Source: Welwitschia mirabilis (taxonomy: Eukaryota > Gnetophyta > Gnetopsida > Welwitschiales). Taken from it: a stretch of 64,000 bases of DNA. Position numbers and translations under genes: made by a program. Of this stretch, positions 1-11,400 are shown piece by piece. Every line of letters begins with the position of its first letter. The first letter of the stretch is position 1. The notes beneath the pieces are model-generated. The model did not search any database. It was given only the letters and a program-made list of their open reading frames with translations, and had not been told where the DNA came from. The stretch spans positions 104,731,684 to 104,795,683 of the forward strand of contig JBOZIK010000001.1 in the NCBI GenBank assembly GCA_051453625.1. Reading direction: 5' to 3'.

Positions 1-239
1 TTTAATTCAATAGATTAAGGTTACATATTTCTTTCTTGAAATCAACTCTTTATTATCCATACCATTGGCCTTCGATGAAATTATGACATTCAGTTCACTC
101 CCGACTATACTAGCGTGCTGTATTTTGCATCTTATTTATGATTAAAAGGACTGAGATTGAAGAGTGAAACATTGCATAAATACACATCGCAATAGTGAAT
201 CTCTTATTTTAGAAGTATAGCAGGAAAAAAACTTAATGA

Positions 240-1870
240 TGCATTAGAATTTTGATTAGACAAAGGATGGTATATTAATATTGTTGTTCTATTATTTAAT
301 CAATTATAGAAATTAAAATCAAATAACTATATATTCACTGTTATTAGAAATATTTTTGTAAAACTCATGGGAACTATCATTAAAGGAAAGACTCATAGAT
401 AGATGAAGGAAATTAAATTCTAATAAATTTCTCAAGTAGAATTTTGGAGGTGTTATTATATAATAGACCATATTATTACTTTAAAGCATCCTATTAATGA
501 AGGTAAATTTCTAAACCAAAATACATTTTTTTATTATATAACCTAATTTAAATCATATGAGTTAGTTGTAAAGAATGAACATCAACAATGGCTAAAAATT
601 ATTAGAACTTTAGTAGCTTAATTATCTATAATTTAGAAGCTCTATAAAGAGATATGTATCTGACTTACGATATTGTTTCTTAGAAAAACCTAATGTTCTA
701 TAGCTCTATTGACATTAAGTAGGGATGTCACCTCTATCCCTATACTTTTTAGAATTTTAAAGACTTAATTAAATAAAATCTCCCCTAATCATACTATGAT
801 AGTAAGAACTATATTATGAACCTATTGTAGTTTACAAATGATGTTTTACTAATTTTCAAAATAAAGTAGTGTTTACAACACATGGTATATATTTTGAATA
901 ATTTTTTCATTACTTCTAAATTAAAATTAGTGTTGAAAAAGCTAAAGTTATGGTTTGTAACATACATGATTTTAATTTTTGTTTTCAAATAATAAATGAC
1001 CATGTTGAAGTTGGTTTCTTTTATAAATATATAATATTAAGATGCTCTAATAATTACAAATAAAATAAGTGCATTTCTCAAAGAGTTATTAGAGGTATAA
1101 AAACCTTAACCTTAGACATAAATGTTAAAAAATAAAATTTTATGTTGTAATAGTTGTGGATAACGTTTTATACTATTTTTAAACCATTATTTTTTTTAGG
1201 ATTATGTTGTTAGAACCTAATTAGTATGCAAATATTTAGAACAAGGAGGAATTTTAAAAATAGTTTTTATTGAAGGAATTTACTTTGAAAAATCAAATAA
1301 TCATCGTATGATATTATGCTTCTTTAACCTAAATTGTACCTTAAGAAATAAAAGTTATTTTTTAGTTTGTTATGTTTGTAAATTCTTACACTCTAATATT
1401 GGCTAGTTTTTAAAAAGCAATTTTATGTAACAGAAGCAAAAGATTGATTTTTTCAAAAATATTTCACTTGGAAAAACTGGAACATTTAAGAGAAATTTTT
1501 CTAACACCATCCTAAAAACATATAAATAATTTTAAAATAGAAGGAACCTTAAAGGATTTGAAAAATAGAAATTAAAAAAAATAATTTCACTTAAATAATA
1601 TTAGAAAAGGCATTTTTGTGAAGGAAACTTATTTAAAACCTATTATTTCCATTAGTTTTGTAGAATTAAACTAGTAAGACAATAATGGAATCTTATTTTT
1701 TTAGAATTAAAGTAGGTAAATGGTCTCAAGTTCCTTAAGAAGAGCACATGTGTTGAGTTTGTTGATTTTATGACTAGAATATTATTGAAGATGAATATCA
1801 TGTCTTTATTAAATGTTCTTTCATAGATGACATGCAAAATTAATAAAATATCAAAGCCCATAATTTAGTT
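240..1870 (+). mobile_element. NL-1: decayed non-L1 LINE, reverse transcriptase and C-terminal zinc motif
   Basis: This is the 3' part of a LINE ORF2, broken by many stops. At 287-328 the frame reads LLFNQL*KLKSNNY, matching the LFKKGDxxNxNNYR start of LINE reverse transcriptases. The polymerase box at 831-842 reads FTND where F/Y-A-D-D is expected; both changes are G-to-A. It is followed by a frame ending in KLKLVLKKLKLWFV, the usual N-x-x-KTKVMV palm segment. At about 1,700-1,830 the frame gives KVGKWSQVP then EEHMC..C and EDEYHVFIKC, a Cys/His-rich C-terminal motif of non-L1 LINEs. The element copies itself by target-primed reverse transcription when intact. It is the same family as the nested copy at 3,830-7,480. 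The 5' end lies outside the window. Clade assignment (CR1/L2-like or another) is not certain. Confidence 0.75.
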
Positions 1871-1999
1871 GAATTATTTCAAGTTTTACCCATAGCTCTT
1901 GGTAAATATGTAGGTGATATCTTTCATATTAAATTGATGAATATTTCTTTTATCTAATAGATCTATAGTATCTAATCAATGCAATAAAAGAAATTATAG

Positions 2000-3290
2000 T
2001 TATAATAACTAGTAAGAAAAAAGAAATGATTCAAAAGATTATTTAGATATGAAAATGAATTCTGTAAGTAGCATAGAAATGTAGCTTTTTAAGCTTTGGA
2101 AAAAATTAAATGCTAAAACAAAAACTATTTCATTCTTTAAAATTAATTCATTGGTTACTTAATCAAAGATATATATTTATTTGAAGACTTATCTATGTAT
2201 TTAATTTAAGATTTAAATTTTTAAAAATTCTAGAAATATTTGGATTTTTATATGCCCAAGTAAAATTAATGTAATAATATTTTGTATAAAATTAGCAAGT
2301 ATGAATCCCATCCCTCTTAGAACTTTTAGCCATGAAAGCTAAATATACAAGATTTATATTTTTACTTATCTTAACTTTAGAGAGAAACTTGGATATAATT
2401 GTAAAATTTAGATCTAGATCTATGGAGATTTAAATTTTTTGCTTAATTCATTTTATCATTTGGTAATTATTTGTACATGGATTATAGTTATTTTTTACCT
2501 AGATCTTATATAACTTGGTTTTTCATATTAACAAATAGGATAATTCCTTTCCATGAAATAGTTTATGTCCAAATATCTTTTATAGTTGTTTAAAACCTTT
2601 TCTATTATTTTCAATGAATCACTCATTCATGTCATCAATGTATACAATTTCAAATTTCATGCTAAAGAAACATTTAAAGTCATATAATTATTTCAAGAAG
2701 AAAATTTATTCTAAAAAGGAAATAAACTTTGAAAGCAAAAACTTTGAAAAAAGATAGTCCTAGTACTATATTAATTCCATAAGAAGCTACAAATGCAACA
2801 AATTAAGATAGTTATTCTAAAAAAATAATTGACTTTGATTGAAGTGTTATAATAAAAATTAAAATCATTTTTTTTGTTTATAAAAAATTAGAAGTAATTT
2901 TAATTCTTCATAATATGATTTTTTAAGAAAAAGTGTGCTTATTGAAAATATTAAACAACATGTAGAATAATATTCATAGAAAAAGAATAAGGATATATTA
3001 GTAACTAAAAATAATAAAGGTTTAATATCAATACAAGAAATAACTAAACATATTTTGAAACAAATTGTAGATATTGAATAATAAAACATAGATGATGATA
3101 ATGATTTAATTGCTTCAAAGATAGTAAATGTCAAACTATTCTATTAACTTATGCACATTTTAGTGCCTTAACCTCTCCTACTAAACATTACTAAGGAGTA
3201 AATGTAGTATCTCTAAATAAGAGACTAAAACCCTACAAAGACTATTAATCTCTTTCTAATAATCTATTATGCAAAAACATAACTGAAAAA
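2000..3290 (+). pseudogene. L1-A ORF1 remnant (DUF4283 / zinc-knuckle type)
   Basis: This is the plant L1 ORF1 region, a nucleic-acid-binding protein of the LINE particle. No long frame survives. The stretch at 2,338-2,355 reads AKYTRF followed by a hydrophobic run. This corresponds to the conserved KYARxxVEVDL segment at the end of the DUF4283 domain in plant L1 ORF1 proteins. Alignment by eye to 13,020-14,490 of L1-B holds over most of the length, including the flanking phrases near 2,290-2,600 and 2,990-3,290. Stops are almost all TAA/TAG/TGA in places where the homologous copy has a coding triplet. It is not expressed as a protein in its present form. Confidence 0.6.
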
Positions 3291-3399
3291 TAAATATAAG
3301 AAAAGATTATGATGCTATGTTTAGAAGAGATAACAAAGAGAAAAATAATGTTAAGCATGATCAAAATCATTAAATTATTCTATAGTAAAAATATTTTAC

Positions 3400-3830
3400 T
3401 AGGAATCAAAGGTCTGTAATAACCTCTTAAGCATTGACATGCTTAAAATGTAATATTGAAAAGAGAATCTTAATTTTGTGTTTCTTTGTGAAATTAAATG
3501 CTTAAATCTAATTACTATAAAATTACATATAAGGAATTCTCTCTATACCATTTTACTTTTTTAGAGTTAATTGGTAAATCAAATAGCATGTTATCATTAT
3601 GATTTCTTTATTGGCAATACAGTTTTGAAATAATTAGAAAGTATTAGTTATAGATTTGACATTATAAATGTTTCATTAATTTTAGTTAGTATTCGTTGTC
3701 CATCATTTCTAGAGAACTTCAATATTTGTGTAACTTCTTGTATTACAATATTTCAATATTTTCTGACATTAATTTAATTGGTGGTAATTTTAGAAAAACT
3801 TAAAATATTCATATTATTGGTTTCATAGAA
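3400..3830 (+). pseudogene. L1-A ORF2 endonuclease, N-terminal half
   Basis: APE-type endonuclease domain of plant L1 ORF2, the enzyme that nicks target DNA. The frame at 3,472-3,498 reads NFVFLCEIK, matching the DFLFLxETK motif that holds a catalytic Glu. The ETK-to-EIK change is explained by one C-to-T. Downstream the frame continues with decayed LWF and Y segments typical of the domain middle. The reading is lost at about 3,830, where sequence of a different LINE begins. It resumes about 3.7 kb later at 7,560, so this is an insertion split and not a deletion. Confidence 0.6.
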
Positions 3831-4399
3831 CATGAGGGAGAAAATATCTTAAATGTTATCTCAAAATTTTTTAGAAAGAAGATGAACATCCTAAAGCAAC
3901 TGTATGAAACTACATATGGCATTGGCTATAAAGGACAGACATATTATCATACTATAATTAAATTTAAAGATAATAATACTAAAAAATATGTATAAAAACA
4001 TAAACTTCACCTAAAAGAAGTGATATTATAGTTGAATGAATGCTAGCCTATAAATTAAAGAGTGGAAGAAGGTTTAAAAGGCTTGAGAAGAGGTGAAACT
4101 TACATTCTTAAATAATAGATACATAGTAGTTATAAAAGAAAGGGTTCATTATTAGGAATCTGAATCCTTTCATCATAGATTCCTAAATATTAAAAGGAGA
4201 GTTGTAGTAAAAGTTACAGCCTTATAGTATTAGATATTTTCAATCCTGTGATATTTTAGGTTTATAGAAACTTGAAAAGAGGAGGAAGCTAAAAACTTTA
4301 AGATACTTGGTTTTTCTGAGATACTAGTAAAACATGAAAGAGGGAAGAAGAATGAAAGAAGTTGGAGTAGATAAATTAGCCAATGCTAATAATGTTGAT

Positions 4400-4800
4400 G
4401 AGCATAAGTGGTTATTTGGTTAAGGATTATACAACATAAGTTGCTTGTATTCCTTGAATTTTGCTATCTTATTTCATAAGAAGAAACCTACTATAGTAGA
4501 TATGAAGTATCAAATTAATGTTCCTTTTAATCTTTACGAAAGGATGTAGTAGAAGATAGAATAAAATAAAATCTGTTTTTGTATGGTGATTTCAATACAA
4601 GAATTAAATTAAGAAAATTTAATATTATATAACAATAAGATAAGTAAGGATAATTAGATATGTAAGATTAGTAGAAAAATAATAATGAATTAAAAAGAAC
4701 CTTACTAGATGTTAAACTAAATTTTATAGGAAAGAAATTTCTAAAATGGGGATGAGGATTGAACCTTTTAATTATAAATGGAATGAAAATCTTTCATAAG
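4400..4800 (+). pseudogene. NL-2 endonuclease domain
   Basis: APE-like endonuclease of the nested LINE. The readable motif is FLYGDFNTRI at 4,576-4,605, the Asp/Asn pair of which belongs to the active site in this family. Upstream, stops break the frame in several places. This domain type marks LINEs with target-primed insertion and excludes RLE-type LINEs. The neighbouring RT domain lies about 1 kb downstream in the usual order. Confidence 0.65.
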
Positions 4801-5559
4801 AGCATTTATTTTACATTTTATAGGCCAAAATGATGTTCTTCTATTGATCCATTGATTAGTATACCTAAAATATTCCATGTATTAGTGATTTTAGAGTCAA
4901 ATATTAATTTCCAAAATCATTGCATCATCCTTTGGAATTTAAGACTAAAGAAAGGCTTCATTATAAGATGTAATGCAATTATAGATTTAGACTTATTGCT
5001 ATAGAACATAAAGAAGTTTTTTAACCAAAGATATAAATGTAGTGGAAAATTAAGAAGCACACACTAACATTGGAAAAACTCATTTTTAGATGAATAAAAA
5101 AAAGCAACTAATTATAAGAGATTTGTGAATAAGAAAACGTAGTTTAATATAGAATGCTTACAAGTATAATTAGCTATTAAAAAATCTAATAACATTAAGA
5201 ATAAAATTAAAAACTACAAAAGGCTTATCATAATAAGAAAAGGATATTTGCAAAAAAAATATTAAGGTTATGTATCAAATATGATAAAATAAGATCCATA
5301 TAACTTTTAAAACTTATTTTGTAATAATAACTCATCCAGTAACCATATCCCTTTTTTATAATTTTAAGAATTTTTTAAAAAACCTTTTAGCATGAGGTGG
5401 ATTAAAACACTAAACATATGAATTCAAATATAAGATAACTTATTTTAAATGCAAGGAGGAATGGAATTAATAAATTATCTTTTCAAAGGATCATGATTAC
5501 AGAAAGACTATACGTAAAATTACTCAAATGGGATGGTCCATTAGTATGAGGAAAAAAAA

Positions 5560-6440
5560 CATGGAAACAATTGAATGATGGAATTAATAATGGACTAGAC
5601 AAGCAAGGAATTATTAGTACAGATGTTATGTTATTTAAGAAAGGGAATAAGTTAAATTTCAATAACTATAGAGTCATTATGATTAGTAATTTATTTGCTA
5701 AATTATTAGGAACTATCTTAGAGAAGAGGCTAGGAGAGTGGATGTAAGATAATAAGTTTTGTACATTTTATCAAGAAAAGATATTAGTCTATAATGAATC
5801 ACCTAATTACACTTAGGTTTTATATGGATCAAGGAACAAGAGTAATGCAAAAAGAGATTTATTTTGTTATTACCTTTGTAAAAGCTTACCATTAAGTTCT
5901 TAGAGATAAATTATGAAGTATAATTATTGATCTTAACATTAGCTCTAGTATATTAGTGGTCATACAAATATATATGTAGAAACAATGGCTGAATTAAGAA
6001 GCATGTATGTCAAGAGTCTTATAGATTTTATAATAACTTAAGAGTGAAGCAAGATTATCCTCTACCATCAATATTGTTTAACATTTCTATGGATGAATTA
6101 GAAAGATGGATGCAATAGGTACTAAAAAGATATGCAATGAACATAGGCCAAGAAATACTTCATTCTTAATTTTTCTAGATGATTTAGCACTAGTTACAAA
6201 TTTTGATGTAAGACTTTAGACTATGTTGAAAGTATTAGAAAGGTCTTGTAAACACTTAGGCATGCAGGTAAATATTGATAAAATGAAAATCCTCATTTTT
6301 GAAATGAATGAGAGAAAATATAATTTCTTACTAAATAATAAACAACTTGAAATTATTAATTCATAAAAATACCTAGGATTGGAATTTTCTCAAAAATGTA
6401 ATGGAATCAATATGCATCATAAAAAGCTATCAAAGGATGA
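5560..6440 (+). pseudogene. NL-2 reverse transcriptase domain
   Basis: RT domain of the nested LINE. RT motif 1 (LFKKGNKLNFNNYR) is at 5,630-5,671. The region with the first catalytic Asp is near 5,900-5,950 (IIIDLN). The polymerase box FLDDLALV is at 6,172-6,195, and the following MQVNIDKMKILIF segment corresponds to the thumb-proximal NxxKT box. Both box Asp codons are intact, unlike the other RT remnants in the window, but in-frame stops and frameshifts elsewhere make it inactive. The best match by eye is to LINE RTs of the CR1/L2-like type, not plant L1 or RTE. Confidence 0.75.
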
Positions 6441-7085
6441 AAGGTTCTTTATGATGTAAAGAGAAAATGCAAATAATAAAATATTTAATCATGAAAGGTA
6501 CAAGAGTAATTATTTTACATGATTATGCAACTAGTCATTTTATATGAATGCATAGTATGAATCCTCAACCTTACTAAATATTTATAGAAGAAAATAAAAA
6601 AATCCAAAAATAATTCTTGATTGATAAACTTAAGATTAACGCTTAAGTATTATATGAAATTTCATTGCTAGAAGTTAATATGTTACCTTTTGAAGATAAA
6701 GTAAGATGTTAATTTCTAGTCTTTTACCAAAAAATTATACTTAGTAATAAAAAAAAGTTTTTAAGTGAGGTATTTAAAATCACTCAAGAAAAGGCATAGT
6801 ATGCTAAAAAAACTTTGTGGCTATAAGAATGGAGCATTGAGGATCAACATATAAATATATAGTCTTAAAAAATTACAACGTGATGAAAACAAAAGTTATT
6901 GAGTAATGGTGGAAGACCACTAAAAATTAGTTATATTGTAAAATCATTTGAGGAATCCTAAGAAGAAAGTGGAGTATCTATCTGTAGTAATATCATTGTG
7001 AGTAAAACCTTTGGTTAGCAGAGTAAAGATGGGATCTAATCATCTTAGAGTTAAAACTAAAAGATAGAATAGTTTTCAACCATAG

Positions 7086-7185
7086 NNNNNNNNNNNNNNN
7101 NNNNNNNNNNNNNNNNNNNNNNNNNNNNNNNNNNNNNNNNNNNNNNNNNNNNNNNNNNNNNNNNNNNNNNNNNNNNNNNNNNNNN
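7086..7185. other. Assembly gap (100 N) flanked by a 43-bp duplication
   Basis: A run of exactly 100 N. The 43 bases before it (7,043-7,085) recur directly after it (7,186-7,228) with one A/G difference, so the gap probably joins two overlapping contig ends. Confidence 0.85.
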
Positions 7186-7559
7186 TCTTAGAGTTGAAAC
7201 TAAAAGATAGAATAGTTTTCAACCATAGGATTGAGTATGTTAGCTTTTCATCTTATAAGTAGAAGAGAAAGAGCATCATATTTTATTGGTGTGTTAGCAC
7301 TAAGTTTTTTAGACACAAATGAAATATCACAAGAAAAAACCTATATGAGTTAATTGTATCATCAATAGTAATAATGTGATATTATTTTAGGGATGTTTTC
7401 AAGCTACATGAGTATTGAACATATTTAATGTATTCTAGAAATATTAATACTAATGGATAAAACCATAAGATATATCCAAATGTAATAATATTCTAATTTT
7501 AGTTTTAGCTTTATCATTCGTGAATACAGAAAAAAAGTTGAAAATTTTTTATTTTCTTA

Positions 7560-7815
7560 AAAAATAAAAGGAAACTTTAGAATTGGTCTTAATGATTATA
7601 ATTTAATGCAACTTCCAAGAAAACATTCTACTTATACTTGAAGTAATAGACAATCTAGTTCAAATGTAATTCTTCAAAATTTGAATAGATTATTCATTAA
7701 TATTTTTTGAGTCTAAGATTTTCTAAATTCTTAGAGTTAAATTACTACTCATATTAGTTGTAATAATATTATTTAATTCCTTATCATACTTATATTAATG
7801 AAAATAAGTACTAGT
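7560..7815 (+). pseudogene. L1-A ORF2 endonuclease, C-terminal half
   Basis: The L1-A endonuclease resumes after the nested LINE. At about 7,567 the frame reads GNFRIGLNDYNLMQLP, equivalent to the GDFN segment of L1 endonucleases. At 7,627-7,710 it reads STYT*SNRQSSSNVILQNLNRLF, matching the TYTWSNxR...ERLDR motif (TGG changed to TGA, LDR to LNR). The Asp/His pair near the domain end (expected DH.PI) falls at about 7,755-7,790 in degenerate form. Joining this segment to 3,400-3,830 by position restores the normal domain order, which is the main evidence for nested insertion. Confidence 0.7.
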
Positions 7816-8079
7816 TTTTTAAATGGATGAATGATTGATTTTAATTTTCCAATATGAAAAAAAAAACTTTAAGAATGATGGAAGAGTAAAGCTAAGGATC
7901 CAAAGAAATTCCAATTATAATAGAAGTTAATAATATAAAAAATCATATAAAATCTTCTTAAAGTTCTACATGTTCACTTGTAAAAAATAAAAATAATGAT
8001 TAATTCACCAAATTTAGCAAATCTAAGAAGAAATTCAAAAGGAGATATTGATATATGATGTAGATAATAAATACAGAAA

Positions 8080-9250
8080 ATTGCTTTGGGATCTTATCCT
8101 TTTACAAAAATGAAAATAGTCTTACTAGTTTCAAAGGAGAAAAATTTAGCAAACCAAATAACATGAAGCAACATCTCAATTTTTTTAACATATATACTAT
8201 GAAGGTAAAAAAAATAAAAAAAAACTATAGTATAATTTCTTATTTAAAAATAAATAATCAACATGTTTATGATAATAATAGTACAGGGAAAATTTCTATA
8301 GAATATCTTAAGACTTTATTGGAAAATCTTAAACAAATAAATTTTATGAATATTAATAAGGTTTTCTATTATAAATAGACATTTTGAATATGCCTAATTA
8401 AAAGTTTCTAAAAAATAACTTACTATGAAAGAGATTAAAGAATCTTTATTTAAAATAAAACTTAACAAGTTTCTAGGTCCAAACAATATTCTTGCTAGTT
8501 TTTTTTTAACACTATTAGAAGATTATTAAGGATAATAGTTTAGTTTTTTTTAATGTTTAAGATGTTAAGAAAAAATTTAAAGGATTTTTTTCCTACTTAA
8601 ATAACTTTAATTCTATTAGATTTTAGACCAATGAGGTTATGTAATATTATTTATAAAATAATGTTAAAAGTTTTCACAAAAAGGTTACAAATTATTCTTC
8701 CAATTTTTATTTTAGATTTATAGTGAGGATTTCTAAAGGAAAGGCATATTTCAAATCAAGTAATTTTATCTAATAGATATTCCACTCTAAGAGTAATCAA
8801 AAAATGAAAAGGAGGGGAAAAAATCTTAATATGGCATTTAAATTAAATATGTGAAGAGCTTATGATAGATTGAATTAGTATTTTCTTAAAGTAGTAGTTA
8901 AAATCTTTGATATTTTTTAAAGATAGAAGAAATTAGTAAAATATTTTAATATCTCTTAGTATCTTTTTGTTATATTAAAAAGTATTCTATATGAATGTTT
9001 TAATAGTAAACATAACATTTGATAAGGAGATAGCTCATCACCATTTCTTTTTCCTTTCTTACCAAAGTTTTAAGAGTAATGGTTAATAAGGCTTAAAGAG
9101 ATAACTCTTTAATAGGAATTAAAATCATAGAATTTAACTCATATTTAATATGTAATGCACTTTTATTTTTTTATACGAGAGGAAAAGAAAATTTAAAGGT
9201 ATTTAAGTTATTTTGAAATATTTTTCCTTGAAATTGCTACTTTAAGCATT
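8080..9250 (+). pseudogene. L1-A reverse transcriptase
   Basis: Plant L1 RT. A 71-codon open stretch at 8,163-8,378 covers the linker between endonuclease and RT (KIKKNYSIISYLKINNQHVY). At 8,619-8,672 the frame reads DFRPMRLCNIIYKIMLKV, the strongly conserved DFRPISLCNxxYKIxxKV motif. At 8,834-8,880 it reads AFKLNM*RAYDRLN, where the catalytic Asp of KLDMSKAYDR is Asn (G-to-A). The YADD box near 9,145-9,170 has a small indel and is unreadable in frame. It is inactive. The homologous region of L1-B is 14,640-15,660. Confidence 0.8.
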
Positions 9251-9439
9251 AATGTTTAAAAAAGTGTTGCTTGTACTTTTAAGATGGACTAGATATTAAA
9301 TTTAAGAATACAAGGAATTTAAAATTGTAAAATTATTAACTTACCATAAAAATACTTATGTATTTTTAATTTAAAAAAAAGAGTAAAAAAAGAACTATAT
9401 ATCAATGTTTCTAATAACATGAAAAACAATTAATAGCAT

Positions 9440-10300
9440 GGAAAGGTAATTTTTTTCCCCTAGTGAGAAGAGGTCAACTCATTCAAAATTGTTTTTAATA
9501 TCTACCAATTTATCTAATGTCTTATCTATAGACTCTAGAAGAACTTGTTAAGTACATGGGAAAGCAAGAAGGAAATTTTCTATGGAAAAGCATTTATGGG
9601 AAAAGGCATATTCATCTAAGAAATTATGATCCTCTATGTAAATCTAATGATAAAAGTGGTTTTAATTTAGAAATAGTTCATGACTGAGATCTTTCTCTCT
9701 TAGCTAAAGCATACATGCAAATAATTAAAAGTAGATTCTAATGTTAAAGGATAAATATTTAAATCACTTTAAAAATTTCTTTAAAGATCCATATATTATT
9801 GGAAGCTATGCAATTTAGAATGGTTTACAAAAATTAACAAACTAAATTAAGAATTATGTGTATTTAGATATACATAGAAATTATAAATTACATAGTAAAG
9901 ATAATTTTAAATATTTATAATCTTATAATAACTTTTGGAGTTATCATCTAGCCAAAGAAGTAAACAACAAAAATGAACAAAAAAAACAAAGAGAAGAATC
10001 TCAACTATCTAAAACTATTAAAGGAAAAATTAGAATTAGCTCAACTCTATCTTTTTTATTTCAATTTAACATGATCAAATAAATTACTCTTCATAGAAAA
10101 TTTTTGAAAATGTGGTTGAAAATTAGTTTCATAAAAGTAAAAAAGAATCCTTTAAATACTTCCTTCATTCTATACAAATAGAAAAATTTTGGGGTTTTAT
10201 TTTTTCTAATGACAACATAATAAATTATTTTTCTAAAAGATGTTAACTACCTATATAAATAGTGATGTTGGCCTATAGGAGGATAAGATGAAAATATTGC
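9440..10300 (+). pseudogene. L1-A ORF2 C-terminal region
   Basis: Region after the RT palm. The frame near 9,490-9,620 reads LPIYLMSYL*TLEEL then GNFLWKSIYGKRHIHLRNYDPLCKS, matching the plant L1 pattern (YxMS..P, FLWG, W..VC.PK..GGLG) before the zf-RVT domain. The homologous region in L1-B is 15,960-16,260. The frame is broken. Its role in the LINE protein is not well defined. Confidence 0.6.
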
Positions 10301-10699
10301 TTTTTGTCATTTACTTTCTCATGTTTTATGACATGTTTAAAAAGAGTATAATTTAAGATCATTCATTTGAAATTAATAAATAAAAGAATATTAAAAATAT
10401 AAAAAGAAATTATATTTTGAAATGTAATCTTACTAAATATTACAGGCCTTTATCAACTACGATGATCCTAACTTTCTCTTCTCTCTAGTCCTTAGGGTTG
10501 TATAATTTTTAGGGTACACCCTTCTACTTTTTAAAGACCTTTAAATAGAAAGTATTTACTTGAGAGTTAAGGGAAGAAATTAAAAGTAGATTGTTTGCAT
10601 CTTATAAATATTATATTTTGGAGAGATCATACTTCTATTGTTAATAATGAAACACTCACTATAGTACTAGATCTTAACTTCTTTAAGAAAGAAAGAAGG

Positions 10700-11400
10700 A
10701 AAAGAAAAGAAACAAAATAAAAAAAGTGTAAAACTAGAATTTAGCAAATCATTTCTTTTATTTTAAAGTAAAAAATGATATTAATAATGAAGCACTTATT
10801 TATAATTTTTATTGTTCTTTCCCATAAATCCTTACCACTTTTTAATTTGTAAACCATTTTTAAAAATAATTTCTTCTGGTGACTTCCTTTTGAATCATAT
10901 GAAATTTCCAAAATATTTTTAGTTATAATTTATTCTTTTGTAAACATTCAAAAACGTGGGCTGAAATAGTTAGGATTGTGTAATACATGTTTTTTTAATA
11001 ATAATCTTTTTTACACTACCCAAAAATATGTTATGTCATTTACTAAACATTTTGACAAATTTTTAAAATCATATTTATCCTATTTTATTTTGAACTTTTA
11101 TTTCTAAAAGTCCTTATAATGTCATATTTTAATAGTGTATTTTTAGATGAATGTAATAACACATTTAAATAAATCTCATTATATAAAAGAGTTAAGTATT
11201 ACTAAAAATGTCAAATTAATATTATGATTCTAGATAATTATAAAAAGGTACCACTATTATTAAATAAAAATAATTAAGACTTATATAAAAACATAAGAAA
11301 TTAGCTAAAGAAATAACTAATTCTTAATTTTATGAAATTAAAATTAAAATTTTATTACATATTTATTCCTAAGGATCTATTAAATAGTTGAAATGTACAT
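10700..11400. other. Sequence without recognised content
   Basis: AT-rich stretch between L1-A and the minus-strand L1-C. It may be the 3' non-coding tail of either element. I see no readable motif, tRNA or repeat. Confidence 0.3.

Larger units (their letters stand above)
3830..7480 (+). mobile_element. NL-2: non-L1 LINE nested in L1-A
   Basis: This is a nearly full ORF2 of a non-L1 LINE, decayed but easy to follow. GDFNTR at 4,585-4,602 is the endonuclease GDFNxR motif. At 5,630-5,746 the frame reads LFKKGNKLNFNNYRVIMISN followed by LFAKLLGTILEKRLGEW, the N-terminal RT motif. At 6,172-6,183 the polymerase box FLDD keeps both Asp residues, followed by LALVTNF. At 7,040-7,085 and again after the gap is LRVKTKR*NSFQP, then a C-terminal Cys/His region to about 7,310. 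It shares the RT and C-terminal motifs with NL-1, so the two are one family. It sits inside the L1-A endonuclease. It was probably autonomous when it inserted. The exact ends are not defined. Confidence 0.78.
1900..10700 (+). mobile_element. L1-A: plant L1 LINE split by a nested LINE
   Basis: This is a long decayed plant L1. In order it shows an ORF1 remnant (about 2,000-3,290), the first half of the endonuclease (about 3,420-3,830), an inserted LINE (about 3,830-7,480), the second half of the endonuclease (about 7,560-7,810), reverse transcriptase (about 8,400-9,250) and a C-terminal region to about 10,700. Its sequence is co-linear with L1-B (12,970-17,150) outside the insertion, including the ORF1 region and the 3' tail around 10,560-10,680 versus 17,000-17,140. 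End points are approximate because no target-site duplication or poly-A tail could be fixed by eye. Confidence 0.8.
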
